Positions 8,350-16,795 of a DNA stretch of 64,000 nucleotides are shown piece after piece. Position 1 is the first letter of the stretch. Every line of letters begins with the position of its first letter. The stretch is taken from contig NZ_JAMBPV010000003.1 in NCBI RefSeq assembly GCF_029531845.1, positions 248,001 through 312,000 on the forward strand. Direction: 5' to 3'. This DNA comes from Staphylococcus equorum. GTDB taxonomy: Bacteria > Bacillota > Bacilli > Staphylococcales > Staphylococcaceae. The notes below the pieces were generated by a model, which worked only from the letters and a program-made list of their open reading frames with translations, had not been told where the DNA came from and made no database searches. The position numbers were made by a program, and so were the translations under genes.

Positions 8350-8908
8350 TGAAATGCCGTTAATATAACGCGCGCTTTATATATTGCTTGCAGGTCATGT
8401 GTTACAACGCATCTTGTCTGTACAGAAAAAAGTTATCCAATATTTAATTTAGGGGGAGCGGGATTGTTTTCAGTTTTTAAATGGGAGAACTGATGAATTA
8501 TATTGGTTTAAACTTTTTTCTAAAACACGTTACTGTGCAAACATTGGGTAACATACGATGCATCTGTATCTATATTACAAATGCATCACGTATCTAATCC
8601 TACTTTCATCTCTGATTAGTACGTTATGCTTACCATTTTTATAAAATTTGAGGACTCCCTTAGTTATCTTCTGCCGTTATGAGTCCTGAGTTGAATTATC
8701 GTTTATTATAAAAGCTATCATATATTGATTGTACGTGGATATTCATACATATTGAAAACTCAACTTATAACCATCTTGCAATGATCAGTTAATCAGTACT
8801 CATAACCCTCTACAGCTTCTATTATATTACTCCTTTATCTATGATTAAAATACATAGTTGGAATATATGACATTCCCTAGTGGAATACTTTAACTTTAAT
8901 GATTCTTT

Positions 8909-9784
8909 TTATTTCAAATCCTTCAAAAAATTAATCCATTCATGCGTAACGTGATTCATATAACTTTCTTTCTTCCATATAACGCCTAAATTCCACGCTA
9001 CGTCAGCACCACTTATTTCAATACCGACCACACCGTCATTTAAAATGTTGACGATGCTTTCAGGTAATATACTCACACCAATACCATCACGAATCATATT
9101 TTCTATAAAAGTAATTTGAGACATTTTAGCTACTGTTTTAGGATGAAAGCCTACTTTCCTACAGCTTTCTATAATTTGATCTTTCAAGTAATAGTCATCA
9201 TGAAACATGATAAAGCTTTCATCTTTCAAATCACCTAAATAGATGGAGGATTGTTGCGCTAACTCAGAATTTTTATCCACGATAAGTAATAACTTTTCTT
9301 TATATAAAGGCACCGCATGATAGATATCATCATCGACTGGTAAAGTTGTAATACCGACGTCAATTTCGTCGTTGTTCAGATAAAATTCAACCGCTTTTCC
9401 GCCACCTTCAATGACTTCATAGGTCACATTCGGATACTTGGAATGAAACTGATTTAAACTTTCCGTAAATAATCTCACATTCATAATTGCTGATATACCA
9501 ATGCGGATATGACCTCTTTCTAAATTCGTGACGTCACCCATTTCTAAAGATAAATCATCCAACACTGCTAATGCTTCAACACATTTATCATAAAAAATTT
9601 GTCCTATATCCGTTAGAATAATATGTTTTTTTCTTCTATCAAACAAAGTAATATCAAATTCGTTTTCAATGCTTTTAATATTTTTACTAATTGTAGACTG
9701 TGCGATATATAAATGTTCTGAAGCTTGTGTCATTCCACCGTTTCTCACAACTTCCACAAAATATTTCATTTGTTTTATTTCCAT
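8909..9784 (-). CDS. LysR-family transcriptional regulator, CidR-like
   Basis: 291 residues. The N-terminal winged helix (MKYFVEVVRNGGMTQASEHLYIAQSTIS, about 6-33) and the LysR substrate-binding domain after residue 90 (GHIRIGISAIMNVRLF, DVGITTLPVDDDIYHAVPLYKEKLLLIV) are complete. The sequence pattern, including the GG(K)-centred segment near 127 and TTLPVDD, resembles staphylococcal CidR, which responds to acetate and controls cidABC. No cidABC genes are near, so this may be a paralogue with other targets. It follows the beta-lactamase gene by 40 bases on the same strand and may be co-transcribed with it; an AmpR-type regulator would normally be divergent. Target unknown. Confidence 0.82.
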   Translation of the reverse strand: MEIKQMKYFVEVVRNGGMTQASEHLYIAQSTISKNIKSIENEFDITLFDRRKKHIILTDIGQIFYDKCVEALAVLDDLSLEMGDVTNLERGHIRIGISAIMNVRLFTESLNQFHSKYPNVTYEVIEGGGKAVEFYLNNDEIDVGITTLPVDDDIYHAVPLYKEKLLLIVDKNSELAQQSSIYLGDLKDESFIMFHDDYYLKDQIIESCRKVGFHPKTVAKMSQITFIENMIRDGIGVSILPESIVNILNDGVVGIEISGADVAWNLGVIWKKESYMNHVTHEWINFLKDLK

Positions 9785-9824
9785 TTTCTGCTCCTCTGAA
9801 TAGCCCTATAATTGTTTGATTAAC

Positions 9825-10673
9825 TTAGCGTAATTGTGCAATTGCTTCTTCAGCAGCATCTGCGATGACTTTATCATCTGGCTGGCCATCTTTATCATCT
9901 TGTTTTGTATAAATTGCAAGAATGATTGGTTTTTTATGCTTATCTGGATAGATAAACGCCAAATCATTACGCGTAGCATATGTTAAGCCCTGACCGCTTT
10001 TATCTCCAACGATATAGTTGTCTGGTACACCTGCTTTAATTAAAGTATCGCCCGTTTCATTTTCAATCATCACTTGTTTCAATAAATCTAAGTTTCCGTC
10101 ACTTATTTGGTCACTAGTCAAAATTGAATTTAATGTGTTTGCTGCAGCTCTAGGTGTTGTAGTATCAGCTGTACTATTTGGATTATAGAGATTTAACTCC
10201 GGTTCTAATCGTTGCGGATTAGAAATATTGTCACCTAATTGCTTCAACTCATGTTTAAAGGCCTTTACGCCACCAATTTCTTCCATTATTTTATTATTAG
10301 CCGTATTATCACTTTGTAACATAGATGCTTTGATTAAATCTTTAAGCGTCATCTCTTTGCCTATGTAATTTTCAGTTACAGGTGAATATTCTACGATATC
10401 TGCTTCATTGATTGTTATTTTTTTATTCAAATCTTTTTCTGAATAATTATTTAATAAAACACCACTCGCGATGGCTTTAAAAGTAGAAGCAAATGCAAAC
10501 CGTTCATTCGCATTGTGTTGAACTTTTTTACCATTCTCAGTATTAATTCCATATACCCCAACTGTTGTGTTATTATCTTTTTCTATTTTATCAAACTCAT
10601 TCGCTGATGCTGTGCCATTGTTTAAGGATAAACATACTATTCCTAAGATGACACTAAATATAATTCTTTTCAT
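9825..10673 (-). CDS. Class A beta-lactamase, chromosomal
   Basis: 282 residues, full length. It hydrolyses penicillin-type beta-lactams outside the cell by an acyl-serine mechanism. All four class A elements are present: STFK at 63-66 (Ambler S70/K73), SDN at 121-123 (S130), EPELN at 157-161 (E166, N170) and KSG at 225-227 (K234). A signal peptide (MKRIIFSVIL start) ends near TASA-N. Unlike plasmid BlaZ it has no clear lipobox and has STFK rather than STSK, so it is a distinct member related to BlaZ. No blaI or blaR1 is adjacent and no inverted bla operator is apparent; a CidR-like LysR gene follows instead. Expression and spectrum cannot be read from sequence. Confidence 0.93.
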   Translation of the reverse strand: MKRIIFSVILGIVCLSLNNGTASANEFDKIEKDNNTTVGVYGINTENGKKVQHNANERFAFASTFKAIASGVLLNNYSEKDLNKKITINEADIVEYSPVTENYIGKEMTLKDLIKASMLQSDNTANNKIMEEIGGVKAFKHELKQLGDNISNPQRLEPELNLYNPNSTADTTTPRAAANTLNSILTSDQISDGNLDLLKQVMIENETGDTLIKAGVPDNYIVGDKSGQGLTYATRNDLAFIYPDKHKKPIILAIYTKQDDKDGQPDDKVIADAAEEAIAQLR

Positions 10674-10717
10674 AATTTCCCCTCCACTTTATTTAAATAT
10701 TCACTATGCTTATGTTA

Positions 10718-10746
10718 ACTATAATTATAATATTGCAAAAGTACAA
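10718..10746 (-). promoter_or_regulatory. Putative beta-lactamase promoter
   Basis: On the minus strand TTGTAC (10741-10746) and TATAGT (10718-10723) are 17 bases apart and lie 45-75 bases before the beta-lactamase ATG. No dyad typical of the BlaI operator is seen across it, which suggests control other than BlaI/BlaR1. Confidence 0.55.
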
Positions 10747-10783
10747 TTATTTATAAATCTTTTAATTTCTATTTTTTGCATTA

Positions 10784-10818
10784 AAAACCCCTCATTGTCA
10801 TAATCACTAACAATGAGG
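10784..10818 (-). terminator. Terminator of the first isaB-like gene
   Basis: Read on the minus strand, CCTCATTGT and ACAATGAGG form a 9-bp stem with an 11-base loop, followed by GGTTTTTAAT. It lies about 50 bases after the stop of the isaB-like gene at 10868 and separates it from the beta-lactamase promoter. Confidence 0.75.
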
Positions 10819-10867
10819 AGCAATCTTGGCTTGCTTTATAATTACTATAACTGATTATTCTATACGT

Positions 10868-11455
10868 CTATTGGCTTATAGTCATTTCCATTAAATTATC
10901 TTTTGTGTCAAAGAACGCTGTGTAGCTACCTTCATTTGTTTTATATTTTACAAACGTACCATCTCCGTTACCCAGTTTCCCTTCTTCAGATATTTCATTA
11001 GAACTGTGCGCATCTTTAAATGTAGCTTTTGAAACTGAATCTGGTTTAGTGAAGAAAGTTGTTTGAACAACTTCATCATCTTTATTGAATGATGCTGTTG
11101 TATCATAAACTGTTTCGTTATACTCAACTTCGGAGTCTGCTTTTGGATCTACTTTATAGCCATCGATTGATACATTATCGTATTTTAATGCTCTTACAAA
11201 GTTATAATCCTGTGTAAATGATGCATCATATGTTGTATAACCTTCGTAGTTATACCATGGTGTTTCAGCTTTTAAACTTGCACTACTTTCAGTGTTGGCA
11301 CCACTAGCACCACCTTCACCATATCCCCATTTCTGTACTTGCTCTGACTGCGCTTGAACTTCTTGATTATTACTCGTGATATACGCTGCGGAAGAACCTA
11401 CGACAAGTGTTGATACTATGACTGTGGAAGATAGTAACTTTACTACTTTATTCAT
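10868..11455 (-). CDS. IsaB-like secreted antigen, paralogue 1
   Basis: 195 residues with a Sec signal peptide (hydrophobic 9-26, probable cleavage near VQA-QS at about 36). The segment PWYNYEGYTTYDASF...NFVRALKYDNVSIDGYKV around residues 66-102 matches the pattern of the staphylococcal immunodominant antigen B family (YxYxGY, NFxxAxKYDNV). In S. aureus IsaB is a secreted, surface-associated nucleic-acid-binding protein; that role is known for the family, not shown here. A low-complexity GGASGANTESSA stretch follows the signal peptide. It is the second gene of a tandem pair; its first ~100 residues are almost identical to those of paralogue 2 while the C-terminal half differs. Confidence 0.85.
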   Translation of the reverse strand: MNKVVKLLSSTVIVSTLVVGSSAAYITSNNQEVQAQSEQVQKWGYGEGGASGANTESSASLKAETPWYNYEGYTTYDASFTQDYNFVRALKYDNVSIDGYKVDPKADSEVEYNETVYDTTASFNKDDEVVQTTFFTKPDSVSKATFKDAHSSNEISEEGKLGNGDGTFVKYKTNEGSYTAFFDTKDNLMEMTISQ

Positions 11456-11576
11456 AATAAATCACTCCTATTTTGTAGTTTCCCTTTTGGCTTAGAATTT
11501 AAAAATTATGCTACTAAACTGATGACTATAACCATAAATATATTTCATATTCACATGTAATTTTCATATCAAGCTA

Positions 11577-12170
11577 TTAGCCAATATTCATTTGCATCAA
11601 TTTGTTATCTTTGTCAAAGTACGCTGTATATGAACCATCATTCGTCGCATATTTCACAAATGTGCCGTCACCCTGTTCACCACCATTAGTGACACCTTCA
11701 TCAATTATTTTATTAGACGTATGTGCTTTTTTAAAAGTTGCTTTAGATACTGAGTCTGGTTTAGTTAAGAAAGAAATTCCTATAACTTCATTATCACTAT
11801 TAAATTCTACGGTTGTATCATAAACTTGCTTAGTGTGATCAAAATTATCGTCTAGACTTGTATCTACTTTATAGCCATCGATTGATACATTATCATATTT
11901 TAACGCACGAACGAAGTTATAATCTTGTGTAAATGATGCATCATATGTTGTATAACCTTCGTAATTATACCATGGTGTTTCAGCTTTTAACCCTGCACTA
12001 CTTTCAGTGTTGGCACCGCTAGCGCCACCTTCACCGTGCCCCCATTTCTGTACTTGCTCTGACTGCGCTTGGACTTCTTGATTATTACTCGTGATATACG
12101 CTGCGGAAGAACCTACGACAAGTGTTGATACTATGACTGTGGAAGATAGTAACTTTACTACTTTATTCAT
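11577..12170 (-). CDS. IsaB-like secreted antigen, paralogue 2
   Basis: 197 residues with the same signal peptide and IsaB-type core as the neighbouring gene. Over the first 102 residues only two differences are visible (Tyr/His in KWGxGEGG and Ser/Gly in SSAxLKAE), but from about residue 103 on the sequences drift apart (VDTSLDDNFDHTKQ against VDPKADSEVEYNE), keeping the FxTKPDSVSKATFK and GDGTFVKY patterns. The upstream ribosome-site regions are also nearly the same. The pair is a tandem duplication with later divergence or with gene conversion limited to the 5' half. Secreted; likely cell-surface or medium. Confidence 0.85.
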   Translation of the reverse strand: MNKVVKLLSSTVIVSTLVVGSSAAYITSNNQEVQAQSEQVQKWGHGEGGASGANTESSAGLKAETPWYNYEGYTTYDASFTQDYNFVRALKYDNVSIDGYKVDTSLDDNFDHTKQVYDTTVEFNSDNEVIGISFLTKPDSVSKATFKKAHTSNKIIDEGVTNGGEQGDGTFVKYATNDGSYTAYFDKDNKLMQMNIG

Positions 12171-12461
12171 AATAAATCACCCCTAATTTGTAGTTTCCTT
12201 TTTGACAAGTGTAATTATTCACCTTTATCATACTCCAATTTATGCTAATTGCAAGAATTATCTCTTTTATTCATTAAAATTATTATCGAAATTAAATTAT
12301 ATTTTTTATAAGCTTTAAGCGCTATAACATTGGTATTTGGAGCATTGTTACATTTTTTGTTTATTAGAAAGTCATATTCTAAAAAGTTAAAATTTTATCA
12401 GTATATGGATTAACCATGTATAGTGAATATATGATTATAAACTTTGAAAGGATGATATTTT

Positions 12462-12767
12462 ATGGTACATATTTTACAAGTGGATTTTCCTTTAGATGGC
12501 CCGTTTGGAGATGAAATGGCACAACAATTCGAGGATTTAGCAAAATCAATTAATGAGGAACCAGGATTTTTATGGAAAATTTGGACTGAAAACGAATCAG
12601 CCAAAGAAGCAGGTGGCATTTACGCTTTCGACAGTAAAGCACATGCTGAAGGTTACTTGGATATGCATAGTAAACGTTTGAACGCTATGGGTGTGACTGA
12701 AATCAACGCAAAAATCTTCACTATAAATGAAGGTTTAACACAGATTACACACGGTCGTGTTGAGTAG
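12462..12767 (+). CDS. YdhR-type putative monooxygenase (dimeric alpha/beta barrel fold)
   Basis: 101 residues, the typical length of the YdhR family. The pattern MVHILQVDFPLDGPFGDEMAQQFEDLAKSINEEPGFLWKIW followed by GGIYAFDSKAHAEGYLDMH is characteristic of these ferredoxin-like dimeric proteins, related to antibiotic-biosynthesis monooxygenase (ABM) domains. The biochemical role of the family is not established. It is an isolated plus-strand gene with an AAAGGATG ribosome site and its own terminator. The 291-base stretch before it (12171-12461) is AT-rich and holds no gene I can see, only the presumed promoters of this gene and of the isaB-like gene. Confidence 0.8.
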   Translation: MVHILQVDFPLDGPFGDEMAQQFEDLAKSINEEPGFLWKIWTENESAKEAGGIYAFDSKAHAEGYLDMHSKRLNAMGVTEINAKIFTINEGLTQITHGRVE

Positions 12768-12787
12768 TTTTTTGATAGTAGCGCATT

Positions 12788-12846
12788 AAAAACACCCCAG
12801 CAATATCATCACATGAAAAAGTGTGTGCATTGTTGGGGTGTTTTTG
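12788..12846. terminator. Bidirectional hairpin terminator
   Basis: AAAACACCCCA and its complement TGGGGTGTTTT, continued by CAAT/ATTG, form a long stem with a run of A before and of T after it. It can stop the YdhR-like gene on the plus strand and the esterase gene (stop at 12878) on the minus strand. Confidence 0.85.
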
Positions 12847-12877
12847 TATTGTTTTTAAAATTTCCTGGGTAATAGCT

Positions 12878-13717
12878 TTAATACATCTTGGCCATTTCTG
12901 CTGTAAACGTTTGATAAGTTATTTCATTCTTAGATAATCGTGCTATTAACATATACATTTGTTCGTTCTTTGTATATTCTTTTTTATATAATAAATTATC
13001 CGCTTCTTTTTCTTCAGCTAATGGGTTTCTAATGTTGTCACCTTGTGAAAATGCTGCATAATATCTCATACCTAATAATCGCTGAGACTGGGCATCGATA
13101 TGAATCGCATCTGGGTTGGCTGTTAAGCCTTCTGCTGTTACATAGAAACAATTATCTTTTGCTTCTGCTACAGTTTTAATCACTTCACTAATTTGGGTGT
13201 ACTCTATTGCACTTTGACCAAATGCTTCTTGTCCTAAGAAATCTCCTAGCAAGCCCATTACAAACGGTAATTGAGGCACATTAAGTGCTTGTCTAAAATG
13301 ATCCACGACTTGATTTAACTTAGTTTCGTAGTCAAGATGTTTGCCGTCTAAACTATCACTTTCCCCTTGATGCCATAATATTCCGATGAGATCACTGTTT
13401 TCCATTGCAAATTCAGCTTCAGAAATCGCATGTCGTGTTAACACTTGATCCTCTGCCCAATCATCAATCGATGTACCACCATCTGCACACGGAATTAAGC
13501 CAATTGTTTCATCTGGATGATCATCTAACCACAATTTAGCAAACGATGCTGCGGGGCCTATACCTGCAACAGAACGATCACTATGTATCGGTTCGTCCAT
13601 CATTTGCCATCTCCCATTTTTCAACACTTGAATGCGCTCATCTATAATAGGTTTCACACTATCAACAAAGCCACGACCTGCCATATTAGACTGTCCTATT
13701 AGTAAAATTGATTTCAT
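12878..13717 (-). CDS. SASA-type SGNH esterase (sialate O-acetylesterase-like / carbohydrate acetylesterase)
   Basis: 279 residues. The GQSNMAGRG block at 8-16 (nucleophile serine), a PAASFAKLW segment near 56-64 and WHQGESDS near 115 (block III of the family) match the SASA/DUF303 carbohydrate-esterase domain, which removes acetyl groups from sugars. No signal peptide is evident (LLIGQSN is the first strand of the fold), so it acts in the cytoplasm, presumably on an imported acetylated sugar. It is a single-gene unit between terminators. The exact substrate cannot be read from sequence. Confidence 0.82.
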   Translation of the reverse strand: MKSILLIGQSNMAGRGFVDSVKPIIDERIQVLKNGRWQMMDEPIHSDRSVAGIGPAASFAKLWLDDHPDETIGLIPCADGGTSIDDWAEDQVLTRHAISEAEFAMENSDLIGILWHQGESDSLDGKHLDYETKLNQVVDHFRQALNVPQLPFVMGLLGDFLGQEAFGQSAIEYTQISEVIKTVAEAKDNCFYVTAEGLTANPDAIHIDAQSQRLLGMRYYAAFSQGDNIRNPLAEEKEADNLLYKKEYTKNEQMYMLIARLSKNEITYQTFTAEMAKMY

Positions 13718-13823
13718 ATAAATTTCCTTTCCATTTTTGGAATGTATTTATTATTAATAATAAATATCATACCTTATGTGTGTATTAGGTTGAAGTAAAA
13801 AGGGATAATAGTGTGACTAGCAA

Positions 13824-13857
13824 AAAAATGACTACCAATTTAATGATAGTCATTTTT
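13824..13857 (-). terminator. Terminator of the ornithine-cyclodeaminase-family gene
   Basis: AAAAATGACTA and TAGTCATTTTT form an 11-bp stem with a 12-base loop, four bases after the stop codon of the minus-strand gene at 13861. Confidence 0.8.
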
Positions 13858-13860
13858 AAC

Positions 13861-14823
13861 TTATTCACTTTGTTGTTTTAATAATTTTTGATAAAAGTAA
13901 TTGGCTACTACGATATCAACAATGGCTACGCCTACGGATTTAAAAATCGTAATCTCGTCTTCTGATACTCTGCCCTCTAATTTTGCAGAAGCAATGTTCC
14001 CGAGTTCTCCGTATAAACTATCTGCTTTAAATACACCTTCTGCTACAGGATTAATTAAATCTCCTGTTTCTTCCATTGCCGCTTCTACTGCTTCTACAAC
14101 AACTTTGTCTGCACTGGCAATCGCTTGAGATGGCACTTCCTGCATATCAGGTTTAAATGAACCGACAGCATTTAAATGAACACCTGGCGCTAAGCGTTTA
14201 TGAAATACTGGTTCTGAAGCATTGGTAGCAGTTATGATGACATCTGCGCCTTCTATGGCATCGTCTACATTATCAAATACTGTTAAATCTAGGTCTGGAT
14301 ATGCACTTTTCACTTGTTTAGCAAAGGTCACAGCTTTTTCATATGTGCGATTGTACAACTGTATGCGGTCAATCGCTCTTACAGCAAGCGCTGCTTTAAT
14401 AAGACCTTCCGCTTGATCGCCTGTGCCTATTACACATAATGTTTTAGCATCTTCACGTGCAAGGTATTTCGTTGCCACACCTGATATTGCACCTGTACGT
14501 ATCTTCGTTAAATATGACCCTTCAAGTACCGCTAACGTTTCACCCGTTTCATAATCAGATAAAATGACAGAACCTACAATGGTCTTCTTGTCCACTTTAG
14601 TATTATTTGGTGCCATGGTTACTGTTTTAAGCCCGACAATTTTCAATTCATCTGACAACGCCGGCATCACGAGATAACGGTTATCTTCATTAAAAGGTAA
14701 CGAATAGCGCAAAGGTGTATCAGTCTTACCTTCTGAATACGCACGTAAAGATTCCGATACCGCTTCAACAATTTCTTCCATATCTAATAATTGTGCTTGT
14801 TCTTCTGCATTTATAAAAAGCAT
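13861..14823 (-). CDS. Ornithine cyclodeaminase / mu-crystallin family NAD-dependent enzyme
   Basis: 320 residues, normal for the family. The N-terminal substrate domain contains the conserved GLKTVTMAPNN and GETLAVLEGSYLTKIRTGAISG pattern (about 64-117), and the Rossmann fold has a VIGTGDQAEG dinucleotide motif near 131-140. Members include ornithine cyclodeaminase, alanine dehydrogenase, ketimine reductases and SbnB-like enzymes; the sequence alone does not separate them. It is followed upstream (nine bases before its ATG) by the small membrane protein gene, which may be co-transcribed. No siderophore or proline genes are nearby to fix the substrate. Confidence 0.85.
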   Translation of the reverse strand: MLFINAEEQAQLLDMEEIVEAVSESLRAYSEGKTDTPLRYSLPFNEDNRYLVMPALSDELKIVGLKTVTMAPNNTKVDKKTIVGSVILSDYETGETLAVLEGSYLTKIRTGAISGVATKYLAREDAKTLCVIGTGDQAEGLIKAALAVRAIDRIQLYNRTYEKAVTFAKQVKSAYPDLDLTVFDNVDDAIEGADVIITATNASEPVFHKRLAPGVHLNAVGSFKPDMQEVPSQAIASADKVVVEAVEAAMEETGDLINPVAEGVFKADSLYGELGNIASAKLEGRVSEDEITIFKSVGVAIVDIVVANYFYQKLLKQQSE

Positions 14824-14832
14824 AAAACACCC

Positions 14833-15252
14833 CTATTCCGTATCATTTATTTCAAGAATGTCGGTTTTCTTCTCAAATTTATTCTCAAATAGTATTAAGA
14901 GTCCAAATAAAATGACTATTATTAATAATATAAGCCAAGCCAAACTATTTTTTATAAATATAAAGTCAAAAAAGATCGCTGCCATCAACCCATAAGCAAT
15001 CATATTTTTAATGAATAAAATCCAATAGTCAGCTTTAACACTAATAAATGTGTTTATATTTGAATCTTGTGTTTGTATATCATATAAAGTGGTTTTCAAT
15101 CCTCGAATTACGACGAAAATAAGCATTAAAAGCATAATTGCAGTGAGGAGCTTATTATATAAACTATTTTCTAGTATTTCTGACATTGTGATACAAGCGA
15201 TAGCAAAAATAACAGCCACCCAACTTGTATCATTTGCGTCTGGACCTTTCAT
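14833..15252 (-). CDS. Small integral membrane protein of unknown function
   Basis: 139 residues, not recognised. Four hydrophobic segments (about 10-26, 32-50, 74-96 and 101-122) are followed by a charged tail (ENKFEKKTDILEINDTE). An extracellular or cytoplasmic loop (TLYDIQTQDSNINTFISVKADYW) separates the second and third segments. It lies directly before the ornithine-cyclodeaminase-family gene on the same strand, nine bases apart, so the two probably share a transcript. No functional motif is visible. Confidence 0.65.
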   Translation of the reverse strand: MKGPDANDTSWVAVIFAIACITMSEILENSLYNKLLTAIMLLMLIFVVIRGLKTTLYDIQTQDSNINTFISVKADYWILFIKNMIAYGLMAAIFFDFIFIKNSLAWLILLIIVILFGLLILFENKFEKKTDILEINDTE

Positions 15253-15361
15253 CAGTATTTCACCCTCAAGTCATCAATATATTAAGTTATCTATAACGTA
15301 ACATATTTTTATTGAAAATTATCACTGATTTATAATTAAATATTATTTTTATTTTTTAAAA

Positions 15362-16138
15362 TTATTGAACAGTATAGCCGCCATCTATTAAGATGGCTTG
15401 TCCGGTGACACTTTTAGCGCTATCACTACACAAGAATAATGCATAACCTGCGATATCTTTAATATCTAATAAGCGTTTTTGTGGAATCAGTGGATATAAT
15501 ACGTCTTCTAACACCTGATCTACCTCGACGCCTCTATCTTTAGCTAAATCTTCCATTTGATTTCGTACAAGTGGCGTATCTATGTAACCTGGACAAATCG
15601 CGTTGACTGTAACGCCCTCCGTAGCCGTTTCCAAAGCCGAGACTTTTGTTAAACCGATAATGCCATGTTTAGCACTGTTATACGCTGCTTTGCCTGCAAA
15701 ACCAATCACGCCATTAATTGAAGCCATATTTAAAATACGCCCACATTGTTGTTCTTTCATAATCGGTAATGCATATTTTATACCAATAAAACTGCCAGTT
15801 AACATGATATCAATCATTTGTCTGAACTTGTCAGTTGGGAACGATTCGATACTTTCAACATGTTGTAAGCCTGCGTTATTAAATAAAATGTCTAAACGAC
15901 CATACTTTGCTACAGTGACATCAATCATATTCTTAACAGCAGCTTCATCAGTGACATCTACTTGAACTGGCATGCAATCGTAACCTTGGTCTTTCAAATC
16001 ATGTGTTTCTTGAGCCAATTTTTCATTATTTAAATCAGCTAACACAACTTTAGCACCATTTTCTAAAAATACTTTAGCGATTCCTAAACCAATGCCACTT
16101 GCCGCGCCTGTAATAATTACTACTTTATCTTTGACCAT
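15362..16138 (-). CDS. 3-hydroxybutyrate dehydrogenase (SDR family)
   Basis: 258 residues from the preferred start. It interconverts (R)-3-hydroxybutyrate and acetoacetate with NAD. Seen: GAASGIGLGIA cofactor motif near 12, NNAGLQHV near 88, the YNSAKHG catalytic Tyr-Lys near 153, and a C-terminal SVTGQAILIDGGYTVQ typical of this enzyme (usual length about 255-260). An in-frame GTG three codons upstream lies inside the AGGTGG ribosome site, so the ATG at 16138 is chosen. It immediately follows the CoA-transferase genes, giving an acetoacetate/3-hydroxybutyrate utilisation operon. Confidence 0.88.
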   Translation of the reverse strand: MVKDKVVIITGAASGIGLGIAKVFLENGAKVVLADLNNEKLAQETHDLKDQGYDCMPVQVDVTDEAAVKNMIDVTVAKYGRLDILFNNAGLQHVESIESFPTDKFRQMIDIMLTGSFIGIKYALPIMKEQQCGRILNMASINGVIGFAGKAAYNSAKHGIIGLTKVSALETATEGVTVNAICPGYIDTPLVRNQMEDLAKDRGVEVDQVLEDVLYPLIPQKRLLDIKDIAGYALFLCSDSAKSVTGQAILIDGGYTVQ

Positions 16139-16147
16139 TCTAACCAC

Positions 16148-16795
16148 CTACTTCAAATGATTTTCAAATTGCGCTTCTGTATTCGCTTCAACGTCTTCCA
16201 AAGTGACGCCATCTTGTAATTCAACAAGCTTCATCACTCCGTTTTCAAATTGAAATACTGCTAAATCTGTAATTAATGTGTTAACGACACCCGCACCAGT
16301 AAGTGGTAATTCACATTGTGCTTTAATTTTAGATGCCCCATGTTTATTCATGTGATCCATGATAACGACTACCTTTTGTGCGCCGACTACTAAATCCATC
16401 GCGCCACCCATACCTTTAACTAATTTACCTGGAATCATGTAATTGGCTAAATCTCCTGTTTGTGAGACTTCCATACCTCCAAGGATTGCTAAGTCGATAT
16501 GTCCACCACGAATCATAGCGAAGGATTCCGCATTATCAAAATAAGAGGCACCTTTCGCAGCAGTTACCGTTTCTTTACCAGCATTGATTAAGTCTGGATT
16601 CACTTCTGCGTCTGTTGGATAGGGTCCGATACCTAGCAAACCATTTTCAGATTGGAAAAAAACATTCTCTACGTGATTATTGATTTCATTTGCCACAAGC
16701 GTAGGCATACCGATGCCCAAATTAATCACCATATCGCTTTTAATCTCTTGGGCAGCACGTTGAATAATCTTCTTACGTTGTAATTGTTTATCCAT
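16148..16795 (-). CDS. scoB: Succinyl-CoA:3-ketoacid (acetoacetate) CoA-transferase, subunit B
   Basis: 215 residues, full length for a beta subunit. It moves CoA from succinyl-CoA or acetyl-CoA to acetoacetate together with subunit A. The SENGLLGIGPYP segment near 49-60 carries the catalytic glutamate of CoA-transferases; LGIGMPTLVANEI near 26 and a GGAMDLVVGAQKV segment near 130-142 are also typical. Its ATG overlaps the end of the subunit A gene by eight bases, so production is coupled. An atoA-type acetate CoA-transferase is the alternative; the following 3-hydroxybutyrate dehydrogenase favours ketone-body use. Confidence 0.9.
   Translation of the reverse strand: MDKQLQRKKIIQRAAQEIKSDMVINLGIGMPTLVANEINNHVENVFFQSENGLLGIGPYPTDAEVNPDLINAGKETVTAAKGASYFDNAESFAMIRGGHIDLAILGGMEVSQTGDLANYMIPGKLVKGMGGAMDLVVGAQKVVVIMDHMNKHGASKIKAQCELPLTGAGVVNTLITDLAVFQFENGVMKLVELQDGVTLEDVEANTEAQFENHLK

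Noticed and set aside
8473-8602. Small peptide of about 38 codons in the gap before the LysR gene
   Set aside because: No suitable ribosome site (the GGGGGAG stretch is too far), and the frame runs through an inverted repeat; not supportable.
8909-10673. AmpR-AmpC type system
   Set aside because: The LysR gene is on the same strand and downstream of the beta-lactamase, is CidR-like, and the enzyme is class A, not class C.
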